Positions 17,212-26,084 of a DNA stretch of 64,000 bases are shown here, one piece after another. Position numbers and translations under genes: made by a program. The notes under the pieces are model-generated. The model made no database searches and had not been told where the DNA came from. It saw only the letters and a program-made list of their open reading frames with translations. The DNA is from Paracoccus hibiscisoli (GTDB lineage: Bacteria; Pseudomonadota; Alphaproteobacteria; Rhodobacterales; Rhodobacteraceae): assembly GCF_005048265.1 (NCBI RefSeq), contig NZ_SUNH01000015.1, positions 59,460-123,459 of the forward strand, read 5' to 3'. Every line of letters begins with the position of its first letter. Within the stretch, counting starts at the first letter, position 1.

Positions 17212-19017
17212 ATGGCACGCGCACCCCTTTTGCAACTTTCCGAGATCTCGCTGACCTATGGCGGCGATCCCATTTTCGAAGGTCTTTCCCTGAACGTCCA
17301 GCCGGGCGACCGCGTCGCGCTGGTCGGTCGGAACGGTTCTGGCAAGTCCACCCTGATGAAGGTGATGGCCGGTTTCGTCGAACCAGACCGGGGCGACGTC
17401 GTCCTGGCCGCAGGGGTTTCCACCGGCTACATGGAGCAGGACCCGGATCTGTCGGGCTTTGCCACGCTTGGGGAGTTCGCCCGGGACGGGCTGGAGCCGG
17501 GCGAGGATTACTTGGTCGACATGGCCGCAGAAGGGTTGAAATTCGACCCCGACCGTCCCGTGGACACCGCATCGGGCGGCGAACGCCGCCGCGCCGCGCT
17601 GGCCCGTCTGCTGGCCCGCGCGCCAGAGCTGATGCTGCTGGACGAGCCGACGAACCACCTGGACATCGAGGCGATCGGCTGGCTGGAGGACCATTTGTCG
17701 CAGACCCGCGCGGGCTTCGTGCTGATCAGCCACGACCGCGCCTTTCTGCGCCGCCTGACCAAGGCCACGCTGTGGATCGACCGCGGCGCCGTGCGCCGTC
17801 AGGAGCGCGGGTTCGAGGGCTTTGAGGATTGGCGCGAGGCGACCTGGGCCGCCGAGGACGACGCCCGCCACAAGCTGGACCGCAAGATCAAGGCCGAGGC
17901 CAAGTGGGCCGTCGAGGGCATCAGCGCGCGCCGCAAGCGCAACCAGGGCCGCGTCCGCGCGCTGGCCGATCTGCGCAGCGAGCGCAGCAGCCAGATCCGC
18001 CGTCAGGGCACCGCCGCGATGGCCTTCGATTCTGGCACCACCAGTGGCAAGCGGGTGGTCGAGGCGACCGGCATCTCCAAGGTTTTCGGCGACAAGGTGA
18101 TCCTGCGGCCCTTCGATCTGCGCATCCAGCGCGGGGACCGCATCGCCTTCGTCGGCCCCAACGGGGCGGGCAAGACCACGCTGATCAAGATGCTGACCGG
18201 AGAGTTGGCCCCCGATACCGGCACGGTCAAGCTGGGCACCAATCTGGAGATCGCGATGTTCGATCAGGCGCGCGCCGCGCTGAACCCCGACCAGACGCTG
18301 TGGGAATCGCTGACCGGCGATCCGGACATGCGCGTGTCGGGCCGCGCCGATCAGGTGATGGTCCGGGGCCAGCCCAAGCATGTCGTGGCTTATTTGAAGG
18401 ATTTCCTGTTCGACGACGGTCAGGCCCGCGCGCCGGTGCGCAGCCTGTCGGGTGGCGAAAAGGCGCGTCTGCTTCTGGCGCGGCTGATGGCGCGGCCCTC
18501 GAACCTGCTGGTCATGGACGAACCGACCAACGATCTGGACGTCGAGACGCTGGACCTGCTGCAGGATCTGCTGGGCGAGTATGACGGGACCGTGCTGCTG
18601 GTCAGCCACGACCGTGATTTCATCGACCGCGTGGCCGACACCACCGTCGCGATGGAGGGCGATGGCCGCGCCACCGTCTATGCCGGCGGGTGGAGCGATT
18701 ATCAGGCCCAACGCGGAGAGGTTCAGCCAGAGGAGCCGGTGAGCGTCGCCAAATCCGCGCCCGTGGCCGACAAGCCCAAGGCCGCACGCGAGGGTCTCAG
18801 CTTTACCGAGCGTCACCGCCTTGAGGCGCTGCCCGGCCTCATCGCCAAGCTGGAGGCCGAGATCGCCAAGCTGTCCGAGTTCATGTCCGACCCGGACCTG
18901 TTCACCACCGCCCCCGCCAAGTTCGAAAAGGCCAGCCTGGCCCTGTCCGAACGCCAGGCCGCCCTGGCCGATGCCGAAGAGGAGTGGCTGGCGCTGGAGG
19001 AAAAGGCGGCCGTCTAG
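17212..19017 (+). CDS. ABC-F family ATPase (Uup-like)
   Basis: Soluble protein with two ABC cassettes and no membrane segment; ABC-F proteins act on the ribosome or in DNA metabolism. In 601 residues: Walker A LVGRNGSGKSTLMKV near 36, signature ASGGERRRAALARLL, Walker B ELMLLDEPTNHLDIE; a linker rich in charged residues (about 220-270); then Walker A VGPNGAGKTTLIKM near 320, LSGGEKARLLLARLM and MDEPTNDLDVETLDLL. A C-terminal coiled coil follows (about 545-600), as in Uup. The ATG at 17212 places the first cassette at the usual distance; an in-frame ATG at 17176 lies in the -35 box. The stop shares CTAG with the convergent gene. Confidence 0.92.
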   Translation: MARAPLLQLSEISLTYGGDPIFEGLSLNVQPGDRVALVGRNGSGKSTLMKVMAGFVEPDRGDVVLAAGVSTGYMEQDPDLSGFATLGEFARDGLEPGEDYLVDMAAEGLKFDPDRPVDTASGGERRRAALARLLARAPELMLLDEPTNHLDIEAIGWLEDHLSQTRAGFVLISHDRAFLRRLTKATLWIDRGAVRRQERGFEGFEDWREATWAAEDDARHKLDRKIKAEAKWAVEGISARRKRNQGRVRALADLRSERSSQIRRQGTAAMAFDSGTTSGKRVVEATGISKVFGDKVILRPFDLRIQRGDRIAFVGPNGAGKTTLIKMLTGELAPDTGTVKLGTNLEIAMFDQARAALNPDQTLWESLTGDPDMRVSGRADQVMVRGQPKHVVAYLKDFLFDDGQARAPVRSLSGGEKARLLLARLMARPSNLLVMDEPTNDLDVETLDLLQDLLGEYDGTVLLVSHDRDFIDRVADTTVAMEGDGRATVYAGGWSDYQAQRGEVQPEEPVSVAKSAPVADKPKAAREGLSFTERHRLEALPGLIAKLEAEIAKLSEFMSDPDLFTTAPAKFEKASLALSERQAALADAEEEWLALEEKAAV

Positions 19018-19997
19018 GCCGCCTGACCGTCGCTGCGCGCCAGGTGGTTCTGCAGCCAGCCATGCGCAAAGGCGATCTTGTGGCGCACCGGCACGGTCAG
19101 CACGAAGGGATACAGGTCGGTATTGTCCAGCGCGCGGTTGATGTCATTGACCGCGATGGTGATCTCGGCCGCGATGTTCAGCAGGCGATAGGGGTCGGTC
19201 TCTGTATAGGGATGATAGTCGTCGGGCACCCCCGGCATCGCCAGATGCGTGCTGCAGAAGCTGTCGGCCACGTCGGTCAGATGCAGCAGATGGGCCACTG
19301 TCTCGGCCCAGTCCTCATGCGGATGGGACGTCGCATAGCTGGTGATGTATTCGTCGCCTGCGTCACGCGGATTGGCGTAATGGGCGCGCAGGGCGGCGCC
19401 GTAATCGGCCCGCTCATCCCCAAAGACCTGCCGGAAGGCCGACAGGAAATCGGGGGACACCGCCAGCCGGTCGAACAGGAAATGCGCGATCTCGTGGCGG
19501 AAATGGCCGACCATCGACCTGTACTGCTCACCCAGCTTCAACTGGCGCTTGAGGCGGATCAGCTCGTCCGCCTCGGTCACGTTGATGGTGATGTCGCCAT
19601 TGGCGTGGCCCATGGTGATCTGCTGGGCGCGCCCGCCGGTATCCTCGGACAGCATCAGAAAGCGGGGGCGGCGGCCCGGATCGGTGGGCGTGAACCAGTG
19701 CCATTGCGCCAGGTTCGCCAGCACCCACCGCTTGGCGCGTTCGGCGCTGGCCAGCAGGCGCTGGTTTTCGCCGACATGCATCACCGGGACCACCTGCGAC
19801 ATCGCGCAGGACGTGCAGTAGCCCCCCGGCACCCGCGCCGCCCAGTTGCAGGCGATGCTGTCGCGGTTGGCGCAGGGCGCGGCATCGACCGTCATCTGAC
19901 CCTGGGCGGGATCATAGACCAGCGGTTCGCTGCACAGGCACATCAGATTGTGGAAATAGGCACGCGTGCCGCAATGTGGGCAGGTGAAGCGTTGCAT
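19014..19997 (-). CDS. putative zinc-binding metallopeptidase with N-terminal zinc ribbon
   Basis: A 327-residue protein of the uncharacterised Peptidase_Mx-like family. The N-terminus carries Cys pairs: CPHC at residues 6-9, CLC at 20-22, then CTSC near 72, suggesting a zinc ribbon. The central GHFRHEIAHFLFDRL (about 170-184) contains the HExxH zinc-protease motif as HEIAH. No signal peptide or membrane segment is seen, so it should be cytoplasmic. Substrate unknown. It ends on the same CTAG (19014-19017) as the ABC-F gene. It is divergent from rplU with about 250 bp between. Confidence 0.82.
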   Translation of the reverse strand: MQRFTCPHCGTRAYFHNLMCLCSEPLVYDPAQGQMTVDAAPCANRDSIACNWAARVPGGYCTSCAMSQVVPVMHVGENQRLLASAERAKRWVLANLAQWHWFTPTDPGRRPRFLMLSEDTGGRAQQITMGHANGDITINVTEADELIRLKRQLKLGEQYRSMVGHFRHEIAHFLFDRLAVSPDFLSAFRQVFGDERADYGAALRAHYANPRDAGDEYITSYATSHPHEDWAETVAHLLHLTDVADSFCSTHLAMPGVPDDYHPYTETDPYRLLNIAAEITIAVNDINRALDNTDLYPFVLTVPVRHKIAFAHGWLQNHLARSDGQAA

Positions 19998-20070
19998 GAG
20001 GCGGGTTCCGGTCCATCGTGGCAGGACACAAGCCCGCAGGCGGCGCAGGGTTCCACACCATCCGCGGGTC

Positions 20071-20099
20071 TTGACAGCGGGGCCGCGATCGGGCAAATG
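20071..20099 (+). promoter_or_regulatory. candidate promoter for rplU-rpmA
   Basis: TTGACA at 20071-20076 followed after 17 bases by CAAATG at 20094-20099, about 150 bases before the rplU ATG. The -35 box is perfect; the -10 box is only a partial match. Confidence 0.35.
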
Positions 20100-20179
20100 C
20101 TGCGCTCCGGCAGGGCATCCGCCCTTGGCCGGTCGATTGTTTTTAACGACACCCGCACAAGGGTGCGCTGTCCGAAGGT

Positions 20180-20213
20180 GGGGCGATGCCCCGGAACTCC
20201 GACCTGATGTCGG
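20180..20213 (+). promoter_or_regulatory. two hairpins in the rplU leader
   Basis: Two compact stems lie between the candidate promoter and rplU: arms 20180-20184 and 20188-20192 with a three-base loop, and arms 20199-20203 and 20209-20213 with a five-base loop. They end about 33 bases before the rplU ATG. A ribosomal-protein leader is possible but unproven. Confidence 0.35.
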
Positions 20214-20246
20214 GACCGCAGGACGCGACGAAGAAGGAAGAAAGCG

Positions 20247-20654
20247 ATGTTCGCGGTTCTGAAAACTGGCGGCAAGCAGTACAAGGTGCAGGCGGGCGAC
20301 GTCCTGCGCGTTGAAAAGCTGAATGCCGCGGCTGGCGATACCGTCCAGTTCAACGATGTGCTGATGGTCGGCTCGACCCTGGGCGCGCCCCTGGTCGCCG
20401 GTGCCTGCGTGCAGGCCACCGTGATCGAGCAGATCAAGGCCGACAAGGTCATCACCTATGTCAAGCGCCGCCGCAAGCACAGCTCGCAGCGGACCCGCGG
20501 CCATCGCCAGCAGCTGACGCTGCTGCGCGTCACGGACGTGCTGGACAAGGGCGCGGACAAGACCGGCGTCAAAGCCGCCGTCGGTGCCCGCACGAAGGTC
20601 GAGGCGTCCGAGGCGCCCGCCAAGAAACCGGCCAAAGACGCCGCTGAAGCCTAA
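20247..20654 (+). CDS. rplU: 50S ribosomal protein L21
   Basis: Large-subunit protein that binds 23S rRNA. The 135-residue product starts [20 protein letters not shown], as L21 does, and contains [20 protein letters not shown], the basic rRNA-binding part. About 30 residues at the C-terminus (Ala/Lys/Glu-rich) go beyond the roughly 103-residue E. coli length; such tails occur in alphaproteobacterial L21. GAAGGAAGAAAG precedes the ATG. rpmA follows after 12 bases. Confidence 0.97.
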   Translation: MFAVLKTGGKQYKVQAGDVLRVEKLNAAAGDTVQFNDVLMVGSTLGAPLVAGACVQATVIEQIKADKVITYVKRRRKHSSQRTRGHRQQLTLLRVTDVLDKGADKTGVKAAVGARTKVEASEAPAKKPAKDAAEA

Positions 20655-20666
20655 GGAGAACGACCC

Positions 20667-20939
20667 ATGGCACATAAAAAAGCAGGCGGTTCTTCCCGCA
20701 ACGGCCGCGACAGCGCGGGACGCCGTCTTGGCGTCAAGCTGTTCGGTGGCCAGGCCGCCATCGCAGGCAACATCATCGCACGTCAGCGCGGCACCACCTG
20801 GTGGCCGGGCGTGAACGTCGGCATGGGCAAGGATCACACCTTGTTCGCGCTGACCGACGGCCATGTGAGCTTCAAGAAAGGCCTGAAGGGCCGGACGTTC
20901 ATTTCGATCGTCCCCGCCCAGTTGGAAGCAGCCGAGTAA
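20667..20939 (+). CDS. rpmA: 50S ribosomal protein L27
   Basis: Large-subunit protein whose N-terminus reaches the peptidyl-transferase centre. The 90-residue product begins [16 protein letters not shown], with no N-terminal pre-sequence of the kind cleaved in Firmicutes, and has the usual [10 protein letters not shown] and GKDHTLFAL motifs. Ribosome site AAGGAG is placed seven bases ahead. Co-transcribed with rplU; terminator-like hairpins follow. Confidence 0.98.
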   Translation: MAHKKAGGSSRNGRDSAGRRLGVKLFGGQAAIAGNIIARQRGTTWWPGVNVGMGKDHTLFALTDGHVSFKKGLKGRTFISIVPAQLEAAE

Positions 20940-20940
20940 C

Positions 20941-21000
20941 CTTAGCGTAATATTCTGATGCTAAGGGGGGATCGGCGAAAGCCGGTCCCCCAAACCGTTT
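20941..21000 (+). terminator. terminator region after rplU-rpmA
   Basis: Two hairpins in a row: six-base arms CTTAGC (20941-20946) and GCTAAG (20960-20965), then an eleven-base G/C-rich stem (20966-20976 with 20981-20991, one G-T pair) closed by a GAAA tetraloop and followed by AAACCGTTTT. The second is a good intrinsic terminator. Confidence 0.75.
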
Positions 21001-21039
21001 TATCGTCACATTTCTTGATCGGTTTCTTGGGGAGGAAAC

Positions 21040-21630
21040 ATGGTTATGTCTGCACCCATGCGGGAGGGAAGCCGTCTGGACGACCTCAAGCCCGCCCTGG
21101 CCGGAGCCCCGGCCCAACCCGTGATCGCGACCGAGCGGTTCACGTTGCGCCCGCTGCGCGCCTCGGATGCCGGGATGATCGCGCATTACACCGCCGACCG
21201 GCGCGTCGCCGAAGGCACGCGGGCCATCCCGCATCCCTTGCCCCGCGGGGCGTCGGACAGTTTCGTGGCCCGCGCCTTGGCCACTGATCGGACCGAGGAT
21301 GTCTGGGCCATCGACGGCAGCGACCACAAGCTGGCCGAGCTGCTGGGCGTGGTGTCCTTGACCCGGATGGAGAACGAACAGTCCGAGCTGGGCTTCTGGA
21401 TCGGCGCGGGCTTCTGGAATACCGGTTTCGCGACCGAGGCCGTCGCGGCCCTGGTCGCCGCCAACCCGCATGGCGCGCGGACCCTGTTCGCCGAGGCGTT
21501 CCAGGACAATCCCGGCTCGGCCCGCGTTCTGACCAATTGCGGCTTCGTCTATCTGGGCGATGCCGAAAGCTGGTCGGTCGCGCGGGGCGCCCGGGTGCCG
21601 ACCTGGACCTATCTGCGCAAGATGGCCTGA
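21040..21630 (+). CDS. GNAT family N-acetyltransferase (RimJ/RimL-like)
   Basis: Acetyl-CoA-dependent acyltransferase of the GNAT fold; substrate unknown. The 196-residue protein has [20 protein letters not shown] near residue 28, as RimJ/RimL/YdaF proteins do, the central strand [20 protein letters not shown] near 107, and [17 protein letters not shown] near 150. GGAGG at 21031-21035 serves either ATG 21040 or ATG 21046. It is separated from rpmA by a terminator and probably has its own promoter. Confidence 0.88.
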   Translation: MVMSAPMREGSRLDDLKPALAGAPAQPVIATERFTLRPLRASDAGMIAHYTADRRVAEGTRAIPHPLPRGASDSFVARALATDRTEDVWAIDGSDHKLAELLGVVSLTRMENEQSELGFWIGAGFWNTGFATEAVAALVAANPHGARTLFAEAFQDNPGSARVLTNCGFVYLGDAESWSVARGARVPTWTYLRKMA

Positions 21631-21687
21631 CGGACGATATCTGCGCCCCGTCATTGCAAAGGGGCGCGGACGGCCTAGATCAGGGGG

Positions 21688-22698
21688 ATGACACAGCATC
21701 TTCCCTATTCCGTCCTCGACCTGTCGCCGGTGCCCGAAGGGTCCACCGCCCAGGACGCGATCCGCAACACCATCGACCTGGCGCAGCACGCCGAGGGCTG
21801 GGGCTATCGCCGCTTCTGGCTGGCCGAGCATCACAACATGCCCGGCATCGCCAGCGCCGCGACCGCCGTGCTGATCGGACTGGTGGCGCAGGCCACCCGC
21901 ACGATCCGTGTGGGTGCGGGCGGCATCATGCTGCCCAACCACGCGCCCCTGTCGGTGGCCGAGGCCTTTGGTACCTTGGCCACGGTCTTTCCCGACCGCA
22001 TCGATCTGGGGCTGGGGCGCGCGCCCGGCGGCGACGGTGCGGTGATCCGCGCCCTGCGCCGCGATCCGATGGCCGACAGCTTTCCCCAGGACGTGGTCGA
22101 GCTGTTGGACTATCTGGGACCGGAGCGCCCCGGCGCGCCGGTCCGCGCCCTGCCGGGCGAGGGCACGAACGTCCCCGTCTGGATCCTGGGCAGCAGCCTG
22201 TTCGGCGCGCAGCTGGCGGCGCATCTGGGCCTGCCCTATGCCTTCGCCAGCCATTTCGCGCCGGATGAGCTGGACCGCGCCCTGACCCTGTACCGAGAGC
22301 GGTTCCGCCCGTCGCCCTGGGGACAAAAGCCCTATGCAGTGCTGGCGGCCAACGTCTTTGCCGCCGACGATCCGGGGCAGGCGGCCTATCTGCGCACGAC
22401 CATGCAGCTGGCCTTTGCGCGCCTGCGCACCGGTCAGCCCGGCAAGCTGCCCCGCCCGGTCCGCGACATCGACGCCGAGATCGGCGCGCAGATGCGCCAG
22501 GCCGTGGACGGCGCGCTGCGCATCAGCGCCGTGGGCGGGCGCAATGAGGTGGCCGACCAGCTGGCCCGCCTGGTCGAGGCCTATCGCCCCGACGAGCTGA
22601 TCCTGACCGGTCAGATCCACGACCACACCGCCCGCCTGCGCAGCTTTGAGATCGCGGCCGAGGCTGCGGCCGCTTTGCCCGTGGCGCAGGCCGCCTGA
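21688..22698 (+). CDS. LLM class flavin-dependent oxidoreductase
   Basis: Luciferase-like FMN/F420-type monooxygenase of 336 residues. Typical stretches are [17 protein letters not shown] near residue 42, [17 protein letters not shown] near 78 and [13 protein letters not shown] near 108, all part of the luciferase TIM barrel. The family is large and the substrate cannot be inferred. It stands alone, followed by a strong bidirectional terminator shared with the convergent Bax-inhibitor-1 gene. Confidence 0.93.
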   Translation: MTQHLPYSVLDLSPVPEGSTAQDAIRNTIDLAQHAEGWGYRRFWLAEHHNMPGIASAATAVLIGLVAQATRTIRVGAGGIMLPNHAPLSVAEAFGTLATVFPDRIDLGLGRAPGGDGAVIRALRRDPMADSFPQDVVELLDYLGPERPGAPVRALPGEGTNVPVWILGSSLFGAQLAAHLGLPYAFASHFAPDELDRALTLYRERFRPSPWGQKPYAVLAANVFAADDPGQAAYLRTTMQLAFARLRTGQPGKLPRPVRDIDAEIGAQMRQAVDGALRISAVGGRNEVADQLARLVEAYRPDELILTGQIHDHTARLRSFEIAAEAAAALPVAQAA

Positions 22699-22712
22699 CC
22701 CGCGCGCATGAA

Positions 22713-22741
22713 AAAAGGCCCCCGGATCGGGGGCCTTTTGC
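22713..22741. terminator. bidirectional terminator between convergent genes
   Basis: Perfect twelve-base arms (22713-22724 and 22728-22739) with a three-base loop and A-run before and T-run after. It can stop transcription of both the flavin oxidoreductase (+) and the Bax-inhibitor-1 gene (-). Confidence 0.9.
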
Positions 22742-22760
22742 ACGGGACTGATGGGGCGAT

Positions 22761-23507
22761 TTACTCGCGGTTGCCCATGAATTGCAGCAGGAACATGAAC
22801 AGGTTCAGGAAGTCCAGATACAGGCGCAGCGCACCCATGATCGCGGATTTGCCGATGAAGTCGGCGTCCGAGCCGGACATCTGCAGGTAGGTGTTCTTGA
22901 TGTTCTGCGTGTCATAGGCGGTCAGGCCCGCAAAGATCAGCACGCCGATGACCGAGATCGCGAACTGCATGGCCGAGGAGGCGATGAAGATATTCACGAT
23001 CGAGGCGACGATCAGGCCGATCAGACCCATCAGCAGGAAGGTGCCCCAGCCCGACAGATCCTTTTTCGTGGTATAGCCCCACAGCGACAGGCTGGCGAAG
23101 GCAATCGCGGTCACCAGGAAGGTCTGCACGATCGACACCGAGGTGTAGACCAGAAAGATCGAGCTGATCGACAGGCCCATCAGCGCCGCGAAGGCGTAGA
23201 AGACGCCGGTCGCGGCCGAGACGGACAGCCGGTTGATCGCGGCGCCGAAGGCAAAGACCATCAGCAGCGGCGCGAACATGATCACCCATCGCAAGGGCGA
23301 GGTATAGATCGCGACGCCCAGGCCGGTCAGCTCGCCCGTGGGCGTGACCGCCGCGGTCGAGATGCCATAGGCTGCGACGGCGGTTACACCCATGCCGACC
23401 GCCATCAGCCCGTAAACCTTGTTCATGTAGGCCCGCAGGCCCTCGTCGATCACCGCCTGGCGGGTGCCGACGCCCTGCGCGGTGCGGTACGTGTTGTAAT
23501 CTGCCAT
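22761..23507 (-). CDS. Bax inhibitor-1/YccA family membrane protein
   Basis: Seven-transmembrane protein of the BI-1 (TMBIM) family, thought to act as a pH-sensitive Ca2+ leak or as a modulator of membrane proteases. The 248-residue product starts with a Tyr/Arg-containing cytoplasmic tail, then has seven hydrophobic helices; YDTQNIKNTYLQM near residue 205 and the closing LYLDFLNLFMFLLQFMG are family signatures. GGGGAGA precedes the ATG. A stem (23530-23536 with 23541-23547) lies in its 5' leader. Confidence 0.93.
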   Translation of the reverse strand: MADYNTYRTAQGVGTRQAVIDEGLRAYMNKVYGLMAVGMGVTAVAAYGISTAAVTPTGELTGLGVAIYTSPLRWVIMFAPLLMVFAFGAAINRLSVSAATGVFYAFAALMGLSISSIFLVYTSVSIVQTFLVTAIAFASLSLWGYTTKKDLSGWGTFLLMGLIGLIVASIVNIFIASSAMQFAISVIGVLIFAGLTAYDTQNIKNTYLQMSGSDADFIGKSAIMGALRLYLDFLNLFMFLLQFMGNRE

Positions 23508-23612
23508 CGATGTCTCCCCTGAAAGGCATGTCGGGAACGGTCCCGACTTGGCTTCAATATCGGGGGAAACGGGCCGTTTTTCAATGCCGGGATGGGCGGA
23601 AAATGGCCGCGA

Positions 23613-24581
23613 TCACAGGGTGATGACCACTTTTCCGATGCTGCGCCGCTCTCTCAGCAGATGATAGCCCTCGGTCAGGGCCTCCAGCGGCAGGGTCGCG
23701 CCCGCGACGGGGTGCAGGCGGCCGGCTGCAAACAGGTCGAACAGCGCCGCCATGCTGGTGCGCAGCGCTTGCGGGTCCAGCTGCCGGTAGCCGCCCCAGT
23801 AGAAGCCGTGGATGGCGATGTTCTTGACCAATGCATGGTTCAGGGGCAGGGCCGGGGGGCGACCGCCCGCAAAGCCGATGGACAGGAACCGCCCCCCCGG
23901 ACGCAGCGCGCGAAAGGCCGCCTCTCCGGGTTCGGCGCCGACGGGGTCATAGACCACATCCGCCCCGCCCAGATCGCGCAGCGCACCGCGCAGGTCGGCG
24001 CAATCGGCGCTGTCGATCACATGGGCCGCGCCCGCGTCGCGCACGACCTGCAGCCGGTCCGCACCGCGCGCCACCCCGATGACCCGCGCACCCATCGCGG
24101 CTCCGATCTCGACCGCGGTCAGCCCGACGCCGCCCGCGGCCCCCAACACGACCAGAACCTGCCCCTCAGCCAGCGCGCCGCGGCCTGACAGGGCCAGATG
24201 ACTTGTCCCATAAGCCACCTGAAACCCGGCGGCCTGTTCAAAGCTCATCATGTCTGGAATGGGCTGCACGGCGTCGGGGTCGACCGCCATCACCTGGGTC
24301 ATCGTGCCGGGCGCCGACACCACGACCCGCATGCCGGGGGTCAGGCCGCTGCCCGCAGGCGCCTCCAGCACGGTGCCCGCGCCCTCCAGTCCCGGCACGA
24401 AGGGCGGGTCGGCAGGCTCCTGATATTTGCCCTGCGCCTTGAGGAGATCGGCAAAATTCAGCGCCGCCGCGCCCATGCGCAACAAGACCTGTCCCGGCGC
24501 CGCGCGGGGCGCAGGCAGGTCGCGGATGACGGGGTCTTGGCCCAGGGCCTCGATGCGGGCGGTGCGAATCATCTGTTCCAT
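23613..24581 (-). CDS. NADPH:quinone oxidoreductase (zinc-independent MDR family)
   Basis: A 322-residue medium-chain dehydrogenase/reductase of the quinone oxidoreductase type, reducing quinones or enones with NADPH. Seen: the N-terminal GroES-like half with AALNFADLLKAQGKY near residue 40, then the Rossmann motif VVLGAAGGVGLTAVEIG near 142 and DVVYDPVG near 208. There are no zinc-ligand Cys clusters, as expected for this subgroup. ATG 24581 is chosen because the homologous region begins there; the frame runs about 40 codons further with no family resemblance. Divergent from the XRE gene. Confidence 0.9.
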   Translation of the reverse strand: MEQMIRTARIEALGQDPVIRDLPAPRAAPGQVLLRMGAAALNFADLLKAQGKYQEPADPPFVPGLEGAGTVLEAPAGSGLTPGMRVVVSAPGTMTQVMAVDPDAVQPIPDMMSFEQAAGFQVAYGTSHLALSGRGALAEGQVLVVLGAAGGVGLTAVEIGAAMGARVIGVARGADRLQVVRDAGAAHVIDSADCADLRGALRDLGGADVVYDPVGAEPGEAAFRALRPGGRFLSIGFAGGRPPALPLNHALVKNIAIHGFYWGGYRQLDPQALRTSMAALFDLFAAGRLHPVAGATLPLEALTEGYHLLRERRSIGKVVITL

Positions 24582-24708
24582 GGCGGCTCCGTTTCGATGT
24601 TGCCCACACGTTCGCATGCTGCCCGAACAAGTCAACGCAGGGTGGCAGATGCCCGAATGGCACCCCTGGGACCTGTCTTTTTGGTCAGGAATGGGGTGGT
24701 TAACCAAG

Positions 24709-24735
24709 TTGACACTCGAAAATTGTGCCTATCCG
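24709..24735 (+). promoter_or_regulatory. possible promoter of the XRE regulator gene
   Basis: A perfect TTGACA at 24709-24714 lies 58 bases before the ATG at 24772. The best -10 is TATCCG at 24730-24735, with a short 15-base spacer, so the assignment is weak. Confidence 0.3.
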
Positions 24736-24771
24736 GGCTACGGCATCTGCAGATTGCAAGAGGTTGGGGCA

Positions 24772-25131
24772 ATGAAGCATAGTGTAGATGTTCACGTTGG
24801 TAAGCGTATCCGCCATCGCCGCTGGATGATTGGCATGACCCAACAGCAACTGGCCGACAAGGTCGGGATCAAGTTCCAGCAGATCCAGAAATACGAGACC
24901 GGCATGAACCGCGTCTCGGCCTCGCGGCTGTGGGACATTGCGCGGGCGGTGGATGTGCCGGTCAGCTTCTTCTTCGAAGGGCTGTCCGAGGGCGATCTGC
25001 CCGGCGCGGTCGAGGGCGACATCTTCGCCGACAAGGAGGCGCTGCAGCTGGTGCGCGCCTATTACGCCATGCCTGAGGCGCAGCGCCGCCAGATATTCGA
25101 GCTGGCGCGCGTCCTGTCCGACGCGGCCTGA
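24772..25131 (+). CDS. XRE-type helix-turn-helix transcriptional regulator
   Basis: Small 119-residue DNA-binding protein. The Cro/C1 helix-turn-helix covers about residues 10-65, with MTQQQLADKVGIKFQQIQKY and ETGMNRVSASRLWDIA. The C-terminal 45 residues are helical and end in RRQIFELARVL, probably for dimer formation. Very similar regulators (MKHSVDVHVGKRIRHRRW start) are, as I recall, widespread in Rhodobacterales and Rhizobiales. The start ATG 24772 is the first Met of the conserved sequence; open reading continues upstream without resemblance. Target genes unknown. Confidence 0.9.
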   Translation: MKHSVDVHVGKRIRHRRWMIGMTQQQLADKVGIKFQQIQKYETGMNRVSASRLWDIARAVDVPVSFFFEGLSEGDLPGAVEGDIFADKEALQLVRAYYAMPEAQRRQIFELARVLSDAA

Positions 25132-25273
25132 CTGCCGAAACCGCCAGAAGGTGGGTGACCCCGCCGTCGTTCCGCGCCGTGTGACCGCCGGACGACAGCC
25201 CCCGTTTGACCGCTGGCCCCCCGGCCAAGGACGGGTTACACCCCCACGGGTGACATGACCGCAGGGGGCCAGC

Positions 25274-26059
25274 ATGCAGGACGCAGCCACGATCATCCGC
25301 ACCGCGCATCTGATGGCCGATGCCGCGCGGAACGCGATCCTGCCGTGGTTTCGCAACGACGCGCTGTCCGCCGACAACAAGCGGCCCGCCGATTTCGACC
25401 CCGTGACCCAGGCCGACCGCGATGCCGAACGCGCCATGCGCGCCGTGCTGGCCGCACACCGCCCCGATGACGCCATCCTGGGCGAGGAATACGGCGCGAC
25501 CCCCGGCACCTCTGGCCTGACCTGGATTCTGGACCCGATCGACGGGACGCGGGCCTTTCTGTGCGGCGCGGCCAGTTGGGGCGTGCTGATCGGGCTGTCG
25601 GACGGGCGCGACGTGATCTATGGCCTGATCGACCAGCCCTATACCCGCGAGCGGTTCGAGGGGGGCCTGGGCCAGGCGCAACTGACCTGGTCTGGCGGAG
25701 AGCGTGCGCTGCGCGTGCGCGGCGGCCTGGAGCTGGCGCAGGCCACGCTGATGACCACCTTTCCCGAAGTGGGCACCGCGGCCGAGGGCGCGGCCTTTCG
25801 CCGGGTCGCGGACCGGGTGCGGCTGACGCGCTATGGGCTGGACTGCTATGCCTATGCGCTGCTGGCCCTGGGCCAGGTCGATCTGGTGATCGAGGCGGGG
25901 TTGCAATCCTATGACATCGCCGGTCCGATGGCGGTGGTGCAGGCGGCGGGCGGCATCGTCACCGACTGGCAGGGCGGTCCGGCGGCTCAGGGCGGCCAGG
26001 TGATCGCGGCGGCATCGGCGCCCTTGCACCGCGCCGCGCTGGACCTGCTGAACGACTGA
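25274..26059 (+). CDS. hisN: inositol-monophosphatase family phosphatase, probable histidinol-phosphatase HisN
   Basis: Mg2+-dependent, Li+-sensitive phosphatase fold. The 261-residue protein shows the metal sites GEEYG at about residues 72-76, ILDPIDGTRAF at about 87-97 and SYDIAGPMAVVQAAGG near 215. The HTGTRAFLCG variant typical of HisN is mirrored in DGTRAFLCGAASWGVLIGL, which favours histidinol-phosphatase over inositol phosphatase. No other his genes are near, as is usual for hisN of alphaproteobacteria. It starts 25 bases before mgtE ends its leader, so hisN-mgtE are probably co-transcribed. Confidence 0.82.
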   Translation: MQDAATIIRTAHLMADAARNAILPWFRNDALSADNKRPADFDPVTQADRDAERAMRAVLAAHRPDDAILGEEYGATPGTSGLTWILDPIDGTRAFLCGAASWGVLIGLSDGRDVIYGLIDQPYTRERFEGGLGQAQLTWSGGERALRVRGGLELAQATLMTTFPEVGTAAEGAAFRRVADRVRLTRYGLDCYAYALLALGQVDLVIEAGLQSYDIAGPMAVVQAAGGIVTDWQGGPAAQGGQVIAAASAPLHRAALDLLND

Positions 26060-26084
26060 ACCGACACGACCGCAAGGGGGCAGC

